Made by a program: the position numbers and the translations under genes
Notes under the pieces: generated by a model
Databases searched by the model: none
Seen by the model: the letters and a program-made list of their open reading frames with translations, nothing else
Told to the model about the DNA's origin: nothing
Assembly (NCBI GenBank): GCA_023228465.1
Contig: JALOBC010000024.1
Coordinates: 1 to 40,599 of the forward strand
DNA from: Dokdonella sp.
Lineage (GTDB): Bacteria; Pseudomonadota; Gammaproteobacteria; Xanthomonadales; Rhodanobacteraceae
Direction of reading: 5' to 3'
Length of the DNA: 40,599 nt
Shown here: positions 1 to 9,258 of the stretch, piece by piece
Layout of the letters: the number at the start of each line of letters is the position of its first letter
How positions within the stretch are numbered: the stretch's first letter is position 1

Positions 1-1361
1 GGGCTTGGGCCGTTGAGCTTGGTGAGGGTCGGCCCGCCGATGACGTTGCCCTCCACGTCGATCATCGGGAAGTGGATCTCGCCGTTGCGACCGACGATGC
101 GGAACGGGTAGGTGCCCGATGGGAAGGCATTGCCGTTGTTGTCCAGGCCGTCCCAGATGATCGAGTGGCTGCCGGTCAGCGCGGTGCCGGTGAGCACGCG
201 GTTGACCGGATTGGCCGGGTCGAAATCCACGCCATCGAGGCTGATGACGATCTCGTAGGTGAGCGTGTTCACCGTGTCGAAGGTGAACAGGCCCCCGGCG
301 TTTACCGTGGAAGTGTTGCCGCCGATGTTGCCGACGAAGGCCGGATTGGTGAGGATCGGCGGCAGCGGCTGGTGCGGGATCGACAATGCCGTCAATACGC
401 GGTCGACCTCGCTGGCGTTCGGCCCGCCAGGCGTCACGTCGCTGAAGAAGATCGGGTACTCGGGCCGCTGCGCGGTGATGCCGGCGTTGAAGGACGTGCC
501 GGAGCTTACGTTCTGGTTGCTGCCGCGCAGGTCCCGGTAGAGCGGCTGTCCGTCATCGATGAAGCCCTTGGAGTTGGCGTAGAAGCCGGCGCGGTTGGGA
601 TCGATTTCACGAAAGCTTTGACGGTACCGGTAGCCATCCGACGAGACGTAATAAAGGTCGTTGTTGAGCACGCGACCGTTGTCCTGCAGGTACACGGTCC
701 AGGCGTACGTGAAGAGGCGGCCATTGATATCCGTCAAGGAAGAGGTGTCGCTGCGCACGGTGACATCCCATGCGGAAACCAGGCTGGTGTGCACGCGCGG
801 ATCGGCGATCGACGCGGTATTGGTCAGATTGCCGGACGTGGCGGCGGTGAAGCGCACCCCGTACACACCGGTGACGGGCGCGACGTACCAGCACGGATTG
901 AAGCCGTCGGTGACGGTCGCGGTGCCGTCGGCGCTGTTGGGCCCGGCCAGTTCCTGCGCGCGGCTGGCGATGGTGCCCCGGCCCGCCTGCGTGCTGCAGG
1001 TGAAGCTGGCCGTGCCCGGAATGGTCTCGTCACCCTTGTTGCCGAACGATTGCGGGTCATAGACGAAGATGTCTCCGCCGTTGCTGCGGTTGCGCGAGCC
1101 GAGCAGGATCACTTCCCCGCTGCGCGCGAAGACGTACAGGAACTGGCGCTGGCGCGCGACCCCGGCGAAGGCCGCCGAGGTGGTGAGGTCCATCACGCCG
1201 CGGTTGCCGGTCGATCCCGGCCCGGTCGCCGGGTGCAGCGTGCGGGTGCCTTCGGCGAAGGCACCGGCCGATGCCAGCAGCAGCAGCGCCGCACCGGCGC
1301 AGGCGATCATGCGGCTGTTTGCTCGTTCCAGCCACGAGGGGGCGAAAGTCCACGACTTCAT
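1..1361 (-). CDS. Secreted surface protein, FlgD-Ig-like segment, C-terminus cut by window edge
   Basis: The frame stays open from the start codon to base 1, so at least 453 residues are present and the C-terminus lies outside the window. Two ATGs are adjacent (1364 and 1361). I chose 1361 because GGAG at 1367-1370 is 6 nt before it. Residues 1-36 form a Sec signal peptide: a basic start, a run of A/L and an AFA cleavage site. The rest is rich in N, T, S and G with few charges, as in exported beta proteins. Near the visible end the segment [10 protein letters not shown]...[11 protein letters not shown] matches the FlgD-type Ig-like fold, preceded by [16 protein letters not shown]. Similar architectures occur in large secreted proteins with DUF11/SdrD-like repeats, but I cannot assign a function. 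An adhesin or matrix role is only a guess. A possible promoter is described under the 1362-2116 gap. Confidence 0.75.
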   Translation of the reverse strand, partial: MKSWTFAPSWLERANSRMIACAGAALLLLASAGAFAEGTRTLHPATGPGSTGNRGVMDLTTSAAFAGVARQRQFLYVFARSGEVILLGSRNRSNGGDIFVYDPQSFGNKGDETIPGTASFTCSTQAGRGTIASRAQELAGPNSADGTATVTDGFNPCWYVAPVTGVYGVRFTAATSGNLTNTASIADPRVHTSLVSAWDVTVRSDTSSLTDINGRLFTYAWTVYLQDNGRVLNNDLYYVSSDGYRYRQSFREIDPNRAGFYANSKGFIDDGQPLYRDLRGSNQNVSSGTSFNAGITAQRPEYPIFFSDVTPGGPNASEVDRVLTALSIPHQPLPPILTNPAFVGNIGGNTSTVNAGGLFTFDTVNTLTYEIVISLDGVDFDPANPVNRVLTGTALTGSHSIIWDGLDNNGNAFPSGTYPFRIVGRNGEIHFPMIDVEGNVIGGPTLTKLNGPS

Positions 1362-1929
1362 CATCGGCTCCAATTGTCCCTGCACGTTCATCGGCAGGCC
1401 GTCGTCATGCAGGCCGCGCGCTGCGCGCAGTCCTGCCGCCGCTTGACGGCCTGCGATGGAAACGTCTTGAAATGCTCGAGGCGCAGTTGCGCCAAGACCC
1501 TGTTGCTTCAACAAGTAACGGCGAAACCGTGACGCACGTCAAGGTCGCGGAAGCCGCGTTCGGCCCTGGCGGCACCGCTTTGCGGCGCCGGACGCAACAC
1601 CCATGCCCCGGGCTCCGCAGGTCGGTGGTCGCGCCTTCGTGCACGGACCGGGACCGGGAAACCGCGGGGCCAAGCCGTTTTTCGTCTTCAGGCTCCGGCC
1701 TGCCTGCGGCCGCGCAGACGCTGTGGTTCGCTCCCACCCGGCCGGGATCGGCGCGCCCGGCACGACTTGTAAACAAAGATTCCAAGGCCTGCCAGGGCGC
1801 GCTTCATGCACGCCAGGCCACGCTTGCAGGTGGGTTACGGCACGGCCCTGGCCGCTGCCGCTGCCGCCCCGGGCATCCTTGGGAGACTCACCACGCGCCG
1901 GCGACCGCGGCCGGCCCGATCACCCGCGA

Positions 1930-1958
1930 TTGCCACGCGCCACGCAATGCTGTAGGCT
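1930..1958 (+). promoter_or_regulatory. Candidate sigma-70 promoter of the cold-shock gene
   Basis: TTGCCA (1930-1935, 5 of 6 consensus bases) is followed after exactly 17 nt by TAGGCT (1953-1958), which keeps the three most conserved -10 bases. Transcription would begin near 1965 and give a leader of about 150 nt, the size typical of cspA-family mRNAs. Both boxes are read by eye, with no experimental support. Confidence 0.45.
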
Positions 1959-2062
1959 GCGTGCACTGTGTTTGCTTGGGTCACTCTGAATCGTGGCCCG
2001 ATGCGGTCGATCTTGCGATCCGCTTCATCGCCTCACCTCGCGTTCTCCTTGCAACTCAGTCT

Positions 2063-2085
2063 CGATCGGGGGCGTTCTCCGATCG
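2063..2085 (+). promoter_or_regulatory. Hairpin in the cold-shock mRNA leader
   Basis: CGATCGG (2063-2069) pairs perfectly with CCGATCG (2079-2085) around a 9-nt loop, ending 20 nt before the Shine-Dalgarno sequence. Leaders of cspA-type genes fold differently with temperature. Whether this hairpin takes part in that is inference. Confidence 0.35.
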
Positions 2086-2116
2086 CGAATCATTGTTTGA
2101 GTTTCAGGAGTTTGTC

Positions 2117-2326
2117 ATGGCAGATCGCCAGATGGGTACCGTCAAGTGGTTCAACGATGCGAAGGGCTTCGGCTTCATCACGCCGGAAAGCGGCGCCGAC
2201 CTTTTCGTGCATTTCCGTTCCATCCAGGGTTCGGGCTTCAAGTCCCTGCAGGAAGGCCAGCGCGTGAGCTTCGTCGCCGTGCAGGGCCAGAAGGGCATGC
2301 AGGCTGACGAAGTGCAACTGGCGTAA
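2117..2326 (+). CDS. Cold-shock domain protein (CspA family)
   Basis: This 69-residue protein is a single cold-shock domain that binds single-stranded RNA or DNA in the cytoplasm and melts mRNA structure. RNP1 is visible as KGFGFITP (residues 15-22) and RNP2 as DLFVHF (28-33). The aromatic residues that stack on bases (W11, F18, F20, F30, F33) are present, and the start GTVKWFN is diagnostic. Its length matches the family (66-72). The ATG has AGGAG at 2106-2110 with 6-nt spacing. A same-frame opening extends far upstream but encodes nothing conserved. The gene is monocistronic, with a long leader and a strong terminator just downstream. The paralog (CspA, CspD or other) cannot be told from sequence alone. 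Confidence 0.95.
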   Translation: MADRQMGTVKWFNDAKGFGFITPESGADLFVHFRSIQGSGFKSLQEGQRVSFVAVQGQKGMQADEVQLA

Positions 2327-2354
2327 GCCGGTCGCCTTCGCAAGACCCTACCAA

Positions 2355-2382
2355 CCCCGGGCCGCAAGGCCCGGGGTTTTTT
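2355..2382 (+). terminator. Rho-independent terminator of the cold-shock gene
   Basis: A perfect 9-bp GC stem (2355-2363 with 2368-2376) closes a GCAA tetraloop of the GNRA type, followed directly by six T (2377-2382). It lies 28 nt after the stop codon. It is the cleanest intrinsic terminator in the window. Confidence 0.93.
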
Positions 2383-2447
2383 ATTGGTGGCGCGCAGCGG
2401 CGTGATCCGCCGAGGCGCATCCCGCCGCAACAACGAGGAGGCAAACG

Positions 2448-2606
2448 ATGCCGGCAAAGCCGAATTATTCCTACGAAAAGCGCCAGCGCGAGTTGGCGAA
2501 GAAGAAGAAGAAGGACGAGAAGCGGCAGAAGAAGCTGGCGCAGAACGATCCAGCGGATCCCCCCTCGGCGACGACCCAGAACTCAGGCGCCACCACCGCC
2601 GACTAG
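2448..2606 (+). CDS. Small lysine-rich conserved protein
   Basis: This is a 52-residue protein starting MPAKPNYSYEKRQRELAKKK. GAGGAG at 2435-2440 stands 7 nt before the ATG, a strong ribosome site. Residues 10-31 are a highly basic stretch (KRQRELAKKKKKDEKRQKK) likely to be one long helix, and the tail (34-52) is P/T/A-rich and probably disordered. I recall short proteins with the same PNYS(Y/F)EKRQ(R/K)ELAKKKKK opening in many proteobacteria, always without assigned function. The basic helix could bind nucleic acid or the ribosome, but that is inference. Its last 24 nt overlap the 3' end of the convergent FAD oxidoreductase gene. It is short enough to be missed by gene callers. No promoter or terminator of its own is evident. 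Confidence 0.72.
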   Translation: MPAKPNYSYEKRQRELAKKKKKDEKRQKKLAQNDPADPPSATTQNSGATTAD

Positions 2607-4235
2607 GCGAGCGCGGCGCAGATCCCGCCGGATCACGCGCGCCGCATTGTGCCCGGGCGCTCCGCTGACGCCGCCGCCCGGATGGGTGCCGGCGCCGCAC
2701 AGGTACAGGCCCGGCAGCGCGCCGCGGTAGTGCGCCTGGCCGAGCATCGGGCGTGCGCTGAAGAGCTGGTTGAGACTGAGCGCGCCGTGGAAGATGTCAC
2801 CACCGACGAGGCCGAAGTCACGCTCCAGATCCAGCGGCGACTTGATCTGTCGGCCCAGCACGGCCGCCTTGAAACCGGGCGCCCAGCGATCGACGGTTTC
2901 GATCATCAGGTCGGCGACTTCGTCACGGTGCGCGTCCCAGGTGGTATCCCCCGGCAGGGCGGGTGCCACGTGCTGGCAGAACAGGCTGGCCACGTGCCGG
3001 CCCGGCGGCGCGAGTGAGTCATCCAGCGTCGAGGGAATCAGCAGCTCGATGATGGGTTCACGCGACCAGCCGTACGCGCGGGCATCCAGATACGCGCGAT
3101 CCATGTAGGCAAGGCTGGGCGCGAGGATGATGCCGGCCGTGAGCTGGTCACCCGGTTCCGGCAGCGCCGTGAAGCGCGGCAATTGCGCCAGCGCCACGTT
3201 CATGCGGAACGTGCCCGAGCCACAGCGCCAATGCGCCATGCGCTCGCGGGTTGCCGCCGGCACGGCCGTCGGGTCGATCAGTTGCTCATAGAGAAGTTTC
3301 GGGTTGACGTTGGCGACCACCGCGCGGGCACGCAGGGTTTCACCCTGGTCGGTGACGACGCCGACGGTGCGACCGGCTTCGATGATGATTTCGCGCACAC
3401 CGCAGCGGGTGCGGATCTGCGCGCCGGCGGCGCTCGCCGACGTCGCCATCGCCTGGGTGATCGCGCCCATGCCGCCGATCGCGTGGCCCCAGGCACCCTT
3501 GATGCCGTTCACCTCGCCAAACACGTGATGCAGCAACACATAGGCGCTGCCCGGTGTGTACGGGCTCGCGTAGTTGCCGACCACGCCGTCGAAGCCGAAC
3601 AGCGCCTTGACCGCTGCGGACTCGAAGAAGCGATCGAGGTATTCGGCCGCCGAAATGGTGAACAGGTCGAGCAGGTCGCTGCGCAGGGCGGCATCGAGCG
3701 CCCCCAGGCGCCGACCCAACCTGCCCGCACGAGCAAGCTCCGGCAGTGCCCGCAGCCAGCCGCCCTCGGTGATGTTCGGCGGCGGCTCCAGGGCCAGCGC
3801 GCGCAGCACGTCGGCAATGGCCTCCAGGCGCCGCTCGTAGTCGGGCAAGGCCGCCGCGTCGCGCGTGGAAAACTTCGCCACTTGCGCCTGCGTGCGCCCG
3901 GGCCCGGTGAGCAGGTGGCTGCCGTCCGGCTGCGGCAGGAAGTTGCTGGCACGACGCAGGACGATGCGCAACCCGTGGCGCTCGAGTTCCAGCTCGCGGA
4001 TCACCTTGGGCTGCAGCAGCGACACCGTGTAGGCCGCCACCGAATTGCGAAAGCCGGGATGGAACTCCTCGGTGACCGCGGCGCCGCCCACCACCGCGCG
4101 CCGCTCCAGCACGCAGACCTTGAGTCCGGCCCGCGCGAGATAGGCCGCGCAGGTGAGGCCATTGTGTCCGCCGCCGACCAGCACGACATCATGGCGTGCA
4201 TGCATGGGTAAGGATCCGCCCGGCGCAGGATTCAT
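2583..4235 (-). CDS. FAD-dependent oxidoreductase, phytoene-desaturase/PYROXD2-like
   Basis: A 550-residue flavoprotein with an N-terminal Rossmann motif for FAD (VVLVGGGHNG, residues 17-26, then an acidic residue after the second strand in VCVLERR) and a C-terminal FAD-closing motif (LYLCGAGTHPGGGVSGAPGH, about 509-528). Together these place it in the amine-oxidase/phytoene-desaturase superfamily, in the branch often named PYROXD2-like. The substrate is unknown, and no carotenoid genes are nearby. Start: the ATG at 4235 overlaps the TGA of the transporter upstream (ATGA), suggesting coupled translation. An internal ATG at 4205 leaves only a few residues before the Rossmann strand, as is usual in the family, so the true start is uncertain. 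It forms a two-gene operon with the MFS gene, which suggests that the transporter handles its substrate or product. Confidence 0.85.
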   Translation of the reverse strand: MNPAPGGSLPMHARHDVVLVGGGHNGLTCAAYLARAGLKVCVLERRAVVGGAAVTEEFHPGFRNSVAAYTVSLLQPKVIRELELERHGLRIVLRRASNFLPQPDGSHLLTGPGRTQAQVAKFSTRDAAALPDYERRLEAIADVLRALALEPPPNITEGGWLRALPELARAGRLGRRLGALDAALRSDLLDLFTISAAEYLDRFFESAAVKALFGFDGVVGNYASPYTPGSAYVLLHHVFGEVNGIKGAWGHAIGGMGAITQAMATSASAAGAQIRTRCGVREIIIEAGRTVGVVTDQGETLRARAVVANVNPKLLYEQLIDPTAVPAATRERMAHWRCGSGTFRMNVALAQLPRFTALPEPGDQLTAGIILAPSLAYMDRAYLDARAYGWSREPIIELLIPSTLDDSLAPPGRHVASLFCQHVAPALPGDTTWDAHRDEVADLMIETVDRWAPGFKAAVLGRQIKSPLDLERDFGLVGGDIFHGALSLNQLFSARPMLGQAHYRGALPGLYLCGAGTHPGGGVSGAPGHNAARVIRRDLRRARLVGGGGA

Positions 4236-5533
4236 GCCGCCACGCCGCCTGCGATGGAATCACTCGCAGCCACGCGCGAGCGCGCGATGAGCGAAACCGC
4301 CATTCCCATCACGCACAATGCCGCCACGTAGTGCGCCGGCGCCAGCGCGTCGCGCTGGATCAGCAGCGTGACCAGCAGCGGCGTGAGCCCGCCGAAGACC
4401 GCATAGGCGACGTTGTAGGCAAAGGATACGCCGGAGAAGCGCACCGCGGGAGGGAACGCGCGCACCATGAACACGGGGACCACCGCCACCAGGCCCGACG
4501 CAAGACCCGCCGTGGCGTAGAGCAGATCCAGATGCGCTGGTGCCGCGCGCACGCCGGCATACAGCAGATAGGTGGCCACCAGCAGACCGAGACTGCCGAG
4601 GCCCAGCACGCGGGCCGCGCCGAGGCGGTCGGCCAGCCAGCCGAACACCACGCAGCCGACGGTCAGCGCCAGGGTGGCCAGGGTGTTGGCCGACAGCGCG
4701 GCGGCGGCCGGAACCGCGAACAGGCTCTGCACCAGGGTCGGGGTCATCAGGATGACGACCACGATGGCGCCGGTCAGCAGCCAGGTCAGCAGCATCGACT
4801 GCACGACAGCGCGGGCGCGGCCGGCCAGCACCACCTTGAGTGGCAGGCCGGCGACCAGCGCCCGGCGGCGGCGCAGTTCCTCGAACACGGGTGTCTCGGC
4901 CAGCAGCCGGCGCAGCTGGACGGCAAGCAGACCGAACACGCCACCGATCAGGAACGGCACGCGCCAGCCCCACGCCAGCATCTGCTCGGGGCCCAGCCCG
5001 GCAGTGAGGGCGCTGGCCACCAGCGACCCCAGCACGATGCCGGCCGTCAGGCCCGCGGTGAGCACGCCGCAGGCCACGCCGACGTGACGCTCGGGCACGT
5101 GCTCGGCGACGAAGGTCCATGCACCCGGCACCTCGCCGCCAACCGCGGCGCCCTGCAACACGCGCATCAGCAGCAGCGCCAGGGGCGCGGCATGGCCGAT
5201 GGCCGCGTAGGTGGGCAGCAGGCCGATGGCCAGCGTCGGGATCGCCATCAGCAGCACGCTCAGCAGGAACATGCGCTTGCGCCCGCTGCGGTCGCCAAAG
5301 TGGGCCATGATGATGCCGCCCAGCGGCCGCGCGAGGTAGCCGGCGGCAAACAGGCCAAACGTCTGCAGCTGGCGCAGCCATTCGGGCGTGTCGGGCGGGA
5401 AGAACAGCTGCCCGATGAGCGTGGCGAAGAAGACGAAGATGATGAAATCGTAATATTCGAGCGCGCCGCCGAGCGCAGCCAGCATGAGGGTGCGCAGGTC
5501 GCGGCGGGAAAGCGGCAAAGCGGATGCGGGCAT
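4232..5533 (-). CDS. MFS transporter, metabolite:H+ symporter (MHS) type
   Basis: A 433-residue inner-membrane carrier with about 12 hydrophobic segments. The opening GGALEYYDFIIFVFFATLIG and the loop 2-3 motif A (GDRSGRKR) are typical of the MHS family (ProP, ShiA, KgtP relatives), which import organic acids, betaines or shikimate with protons. LLLMRVLQGAAVGGE in segment 4 is also characteristic. The length fits the family (420-450). The ATG at 5533 is preceded by GGAGG with 9-nt spacing. Its stop overlaps the ATG of the FAD oxidoreductase, so the two genes are probably one operon. The substrate cannot be read from the sequence. Confidence 0.88.
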   Translation of the reverse strand: MPASALPLSRRDLRTLMLAALGGALEYYDFIIFVFFATLIGQLFFPPDTPEWLRQLQTFGLFAAGYLARPLGGIIMAHFGDRSGRKRMFLLSVLLMAIPTLAIGLLPTYAAIGHAAPLALLLMRVLQGAAVGGEVPGAWTFVAEHVPERHVGVACGVLTAGLTAGIVLGSLVASALTAGLGPEQMLAWGWRVPFLIGGVFGLLAVQLRRLLAETPVFEELRRRRALVAGLPLKVVLAGRARAVVQSMLLTWLLTGAIVVVILMTPTLVQSLFAVPAAAALSANTLATLALTVGCVVFGWLADRLGAARVLGLGSLGLLVATYLLYAGVRAAPAHLDLLYATAGLASGLVAVVPVFMVRAFPPAVRFSGVSFAYNVAYAVFGGLTPLLVTLLIQRDALAPAHYVAALCVMGMAVSLIARSRVAASDSIAGGVAA

Positions 5534-5649
5534 GCGCGATGGCCTCCGGGAGGGTTGCGCGACGATACAACATCACCGCGGCGCCGACGCCAGATGGGAA
5601 GGACGGACGATGCCATAATGGCGCTCTTAGCTCACCGGGAATCGCCGCC

Positions 5650-6162
5650 ATGCGCTGGACCCTCACGCTCGTCCTCGTCGCGCTCGCCAGCCTGCTGGCC
5701 GGTTGCACTGCCCAGGTCACGCGACCGGACGGGTTCAGCGAACCGCGCCCCGGCCTGATCACCGGCGGCCAGCCTGATGCAACCACGCTGCGCCAGTTCG
5801 CGCACGATGGCGGCTGGCGGATCATCGACCTGCGCACGCCCGACGAAGCGCGCGGCTACGACGAACGCGCGCTGGCCGACGAGCTTGGCGTGGACTACAT
5901 CAATCTGCCCATCGAGGGCGCCGAAGGCATCAATGCAAGCAACGCCGCAGCGCTGTATGCGGCACTGGTGAACGCACGCGGCCCGATCCTGCTGCACTGC
6001 GCGTCGGGCAACCGCGTCGGCGCACTGCTGGCGCTGGAAGCGGCCCAGGTGCGGGGCCTGGATCCACAGGCCGCGCTGGAACTTGGTCGCCGTGCCGGCC
6101 TCAGGTCGCTGGAACCGGTGGTACGCGAGCGGCTTGGCCTGGGCGTGGCCGCGCAGGAGTGA
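5650..6162 (+). CDS. Lipoprotein with DUF442/tyrosine-phosphatase-like domain
   Basis: A 170-residue protein. Residues 1-19 form a lipoprotein signal (LASLLAGC, lipidated Cys19), so it is membrane-anchored, probably in the periplasm. The domain begins at LITGGQPD and carries IIDLRTPDE (P-loop phosphatase strand) and the active-site loop HCASGNRVGA. This is a CX4R loop, one residue shorter than the CX5R of classical protein tyrosine phosphatases. The short loop is typical of the DUF442 / beta-lactamase-hydrolase-like group, where phosphatase or sulfur-transfer roles have been proposed. A frame opening further upstream (from 5524) overlaps the divergent transporter promoter and shows no conservation. 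CATAAT (5614-5619) might be a -10 box. The physiological substrate is unknown. Confidence 0.8.
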   Translation: MRWTLTLVLVALASLLAGCTAQVTRPDGFSEPRPGLITGGQPDATTLRQFAHDGGWRIIDLRTPDEARGYDERALADELGVDYINLPIEGAEGINASNAAALYAALVNARGPILLHCASGNRVGALLALEAAQVRGLDPQAALELGRRAGLRSLEPVVRERLGLGVAAQE

Positions 6163-6218
6163 GGCGGAGCGCGCGTCCCATCCGCCGGGTGGCGGCACGC
6201 GCGGGCGTCGCTTGAAAC

Positions 6219-7244
6219 ATGGCTTCCGTCAGTAGACGGCGCTTGCGCGGGCTGGCCGCGCTGTTCGACGGCTTCTCGCTGGCGCTGATCGGGATGGTCG
6301 TGCTGGCGGCGCTGCTGCCGGCTCGCGGCGACGCGGCGCGCGCGCTCGATGTCGCCAGCGTGGCGGGTATCGCCCTGCTCTTCTTCCTGCATGGCGCGCG
6401 GCTCTCGCGCGCGGCCATCCTTGCCGGCCTGCTGCACTGGAAGCTGCAGCTGCTGGTGCTGGCCTGCACGTTTGGCCTGTTTCCGCTGCTGGGCCTGGTG
6501 CTGGAGCCGCTGGCATCACCCTGGCTGTCGGCGCCGCTGGTGCTCGGGTTCGTGTACCTGAGCGCCCTGCCTTCCACGGTGCAGTCGTCGATCGCCTTCA
6601 CCTCCATGGCGCGCGGCAACGTCGCGGCCGCGGTTTGCAGTGCCTCCCTGTCCAACCTGGCGGGCGTGTTCGTGACCCCGCTGTTGCTGATCGCCCTGCT
6701 GGCCAGGGACACGGGGGCGGCAGGTTCGCCGCTGGCGGCCATCGGCGCCATCGTGCTGCAGATCCTCCTGCCCTTCCTCGCCGGACACCTGCTGCGCCCG
6801 TGGATCGGCGCGCCGGTGGCGCGCTGGCAGCGCCTGCTCGCGGCCACCGATCGCGGCACCATCCTGCTGGTGGTGTACGTCGCCTTCAGCGAGTCGGTGG
6901 TGGATGGGCTTTGGCAAGGGCTTCCCTCCGCTGCACTTGCGGCAACGGTGGTGCTTTCCCTGGTGCTGCTCGCGCTCGTGCTCGGCGCCACCACGTTGCT
7001 GGCGCGGCGCCTGGGCTTTGACCGCGGCGATGAAGTGGTGATCGTGTTCTGCGGCTCCAAGAAGAGCCTTGCCACGGGCGTACCGATGGCCAAGATCCTG
7101 TTCGCCGGCAATCCGGCACTGGGCCTCATCGTGTTGCCGCTGATGGTGTTCCACCAGCTCCAGCTGATGGCCGGTGCCCTGCTTGCGCAGCGCTATGCCC
7201 GCTCAGCCGAGGCGCTCGAACGGCACGCTGCCGGTGGCCCATGA
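6219..7244 (+). CDS. Bile acid:sodium symporter family protein (SBF-like, YfeH type)
   Basis: A 341-residue membrane protein with about ten hydrophobic segments. The opening [21 protein letters not shown] and later [21 protein letters not shown] and [19 protein letters not shown] are hallmarks of the SBF-like group (PF13593), which includes E. coli YfeH. The S/T-P-S-T-V-Q and CGSKKSLA stretches correspond to the crossed-helix regions that bind sodium and substrate in ASBT. The natural substrate of this branch is unknown. No clear Shine-Dalgarno sequence precedes the ATG. The gene follows the phosphatase-like lipoprotein by 56 nt and may share its transcript. Its last 42 nt overlap the convergent ctaB 3' end. 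Confidence 0.85.
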   Translation: MASVSRRRLRGLAALFDGFSLALIGMVVLAALLPARGDAARALDVASVAGIALLFFLHGARLSRAAILAGLLHWKLQLLVLACTFGLFPLLGLVLEPLASPWLSAPLVLGFVYLSALPSTVQSSIAFTSMARGNVAAAVCSASLSNLAGVFVTPLLLIALLARDTGAAGSPLAAIGAIVLQILLPFLAGHLLRPWIGAPVARWQRLLAATDRGTILLVVYVAFSESVVDGLWQGLPSAALAATVVLSLVLLALVLGATTLLARRLGFDRGDEVVIVFCGSKKSLATGVPMAKILFAGNPALGLIVLPLMVFHQLQLMAGALLAQRYARSAEALERHAAGGP

Positions 7245-8126
7245 AGGCTGCGGCAGCAGGTAGTGATCGATCAGCAGGAAGGCGAACAGGGCCATCAGGT
7301 AGACGATCGAATAGTTGAACACGCGCATGGCGAAGAACTCGTCCGGCGGGCGCAGCAGGCGAATCGCGTAATAGAGGAAGCCGATCCCGAGCACCAGCGC
7401 GCCGCCGAGATAGAAGGCACCGCTCATGCCGGCCAGGTAAGGCAGCACGGTGGCCACCAGCAACAGGATGGTGTAGGCGAGCACGTGCCAGCGCGTGTAG
7501 GTCACGCCATGCGTGACGGGCAGCATCGGCACGTGGGCGCGCGAATAATCGTCGCGACGGAAGATGGCCAGCGCCCAGAAGTGCGGCGGCGTCCAGATGA
7601 AGATGATCAGTACCAGCAGCAAGGCATGCGCCCAGTCGCGCGGACCCTGCATGGCGGTCACCGCTGCCCAGCCGCACAGCGGCGGCGCCGCGCCGGCCAG
7701 GCCGCCGATCACGATGTTCTGCGGCGTCGCGCGCTTGAGGAAGGCGGTGTAGATGACCGCGTAGCCAATCAGCGAGGCGCAGGTCAGCAGGGCGGTGAGG
7801 GTGTTGGTGAACACCAGCAGGATGAGCATCGACAGGGCCCCGAGGACGAGCGCGAACACCAGCACCTGGCGCGGGCGCAGGCTGCCGGTGGCGAGCGGGC
7901 GACGCGCGGTGCGCGCCATCAGCTTGTCGATGCGCTGGTCGATCAGGTGATTGAGCGCCGCCGCCGAGGCCGCCGCCAGCCAGATGCCGAAGAAGCCGGC
8001 AACCGTCTGGCGCAACGGCGGCAGCGTCGGCACCGCGAGGAACATGCCGATCAGGGCGGTGAACGCGATCAGGGCGACGATGCGCGGCTTGGTGACTTCA
8101 AGATACTGGTGTACGAGCGAGGTCAT
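7203..8126 (-). CDS. ctaB: Protoheme IX farnesyltransferase (heme O synthase)
   Basis: A 307-residue UbiA-superfamily membrane enzyme that adds a farnesyl group to heme B to make heme O, the first step to heme A. The first aspartate motif reads [20 protein letters not shown], and the second conserved region reads [39 protein letters not shown] is the family N-terminus. About nine membrane segments are visible. The name cyoE is also used, but the context of aa3 oxidase genes and ctaA supports ctaB. Its ATG overlaps the ctaA stop (ATGA) and no Shine-Dalgarno is evident, so translation is probably coupled. It is the last gene of the oxidase cluster and overlaps the convergent symporter gene by 42 nt. 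Confidence 0.96.
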   Translation of the reverse strand: MTSLVHQYLEVTKPRIVALIAFTALIGMFLAVPTLPPLRQTVAGFFGIWLAAASAAALNHLIDQRIDKLMARTARRPLATGSLRPRQVLVFALVLGALSMLILLVFTNTLTALLTCASLIGYAVIYTAFLKRATPQNIVIGGLAGAAPPLCGWAAVTAMQGPRDWAHALLLVLIIFIWTPPHFWALAIFRRDDYSRAHVPMLPVTHGVTYTRWHVLAYTILLLVATVLPYLAGMSGAFYLGGALVLGIGFLYYAIRLLRPPDEFFAMRVFNYSIVYLMALFAFLLIDHYLLPQPSWATGSVPFERLG

Positions 8127-9256
8127 GGCTGGGAACTTGGGCGCAGGCGCGCGAGCAGGGCGACGAGACTGAGCAGGAGCAGTGCGGCCACGCCATTGTG
8201 CGCCGTGGCGAGCGGCAGCGGCAGCAGGAGCAGCACGTTGGCGATACCCAAAGCCACCTGCACGCAGAGCAGGCCGCCGATGACGATGGCGAAGGCACGC
8301 AGGCCGCGCCGCCAGGCCACGGCCACCAGGCCGGCCAGCCCAATGAGTACGACCAGCGCGCCGATGCGGTGGGCGATCTGGATGGCCGCGCGCGCCGCGC
8401 CATCCAGCACCCCGCCTTCATAGTCCACGCCGATGCCACGCCACAGCACGAAGGCCTCGCGGAAATCCGTGGCCGGCCACCAACGCCCGGCGCAGCGCGG
8501 GAAATCCGCGCCGCAGGCGAGCGCGGCGTAGTTGGCGCTGGTCCAGCCGCCGAGGGCGATCTGCACGACCAGCAAGACGATCGCGACCACGACCAACGGC
8601 ACCAGGCGCCGTCGCTCGGCCGCGACGCGCGCGGGGTCGCCGTGGCCGAAGGCCACGTAGCCGAGCAGGGCAAAGAGCAGCAGGCCGCCCAGCAGGTGGC
8701 CCATGACCACGATCGGCTTGAGCAGCAGCGTCACCGTCCACATGCCCAGCATGGCCTGCACGATCAGGACCGCGAAGGCGGCCACGGCGACCCGTTGCGC
8801 GGGCGTCCCCTGCAGTCGCCAGGCGGCGACGAGCGGCAAGGCGATGGCAATGCCGGACAGGACACTGGAGAGGAACACCGCGCCCTGCATGTAGAGGAGC
8901 ACGCCAACGGCGGCGCACGCGGCAGCGCCCATCACCATCGTCCGCGCTGCGCGGCGCCGCCAGGTGACGGCGAGCGCCAGGCCAAACACCAGCAGGCCGA
9001 GGGTGCCGGCGATCATGCGATGCACCTGCTCGCGCCAGGCCTTGTGGCGCTCGACCGGGCGCTCGGGGAAGGCATCATTGGCGCTGGCGATTTCGTGCGC
9101 GTGTTCCGGCCAGGTCGCCTTGCCATAACAGGTCGGCCAGTCGGGGCAGGACAGACCCGCGTTGGACAGGCGCACGAAGGCACCGAACACGATCACGACG
9201 AAGGCAAACGCGGTGGCGAAGGCGGCCAGGCGGACGGCCAGCGGCAGGCGTGGCAT
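8123..9256 (-). CDS. ctaA: Heme A synthase (COX15/CtaA)
   Basis: A 377-residue inner-membrane protein that oxidises the methyl group of heme O to give heme A for the aa3 oxidase. The family start is clear: [23 protein letters not shown] carries the conserved R and the Cys pair, followed by the [15 protein letters not shown] histidine helix. Later helices carry the matching His residues ([33 protein letters not shown]), as expected for the eight-helix COX15 type. I set the start at ATG 9256 because AGGGG precedes it at about 6 nt. A GTG two codons earlier would overlap the upstream stop as GTGA but sits on top of that ribosome site. Confidence 0.95.
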   Translation of the reverse strand: MPRLPLAVRLAAFATAFAFVVIVFGAFVRLSNAGLSCPDWPTCYGKATWPEHAHEIASANDAFPERPVERHKAWREQVHRMIAGTLGLLVFGLALAVTWRRRAARTMVMGAAACAAVGVLLYMQGAVFLSSVLSGIAIALPLVAAWRLQGTPAQRVAVAAFAVLIVQAMLGMWTVTLLLKPIVVMGHLLGGLLLFALLGYVAFGHGDPARVAAERRRLVPLVVVAIVLLVVQIALGGWTSANYAALACGADFPRCAGRWWPATDFREAFVLWRGIGVDYEGGVLDGAARAAIQIAHRIGALVVLIGLAGLVAVAWRRGLRAFAIVIGGLLCVQVALGIANVLLLLPLPLATAHNGVAALLLLSLVALLARLRPSSQP

Positions 9257-9258
9257 GT

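Larger units (their letters stand above)
1362..2116. other. Gene-free intergenic region between divergent genes; holds leader and promoter of the cold-shock gene
   Basis: No open frame here shows a protein family or a coherent ribosome site. An open + frame running into the cold-shock gene from 1271 has no conserved sequence before the true start. On the minus strand, TTGACG (1537-1542) and TTACTT (1513-1518) are 18 nt apart and could serve the secreted protein at 1361, but the -10 box is poor. On the plus strand the cold-shock promoter and leader, annotated separately, occupy about 1930-2116. The remainder shows nothing I can name. Confidence 0.5.

Noticed and set aside
1271-2326. 351-codon open frame that ends in the cold-shock domain
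   Set aside because: Only the last 69 codons are conserved, and a clear ribosome site precedes the ATG at 2117. The upstream part is promoter and leader.
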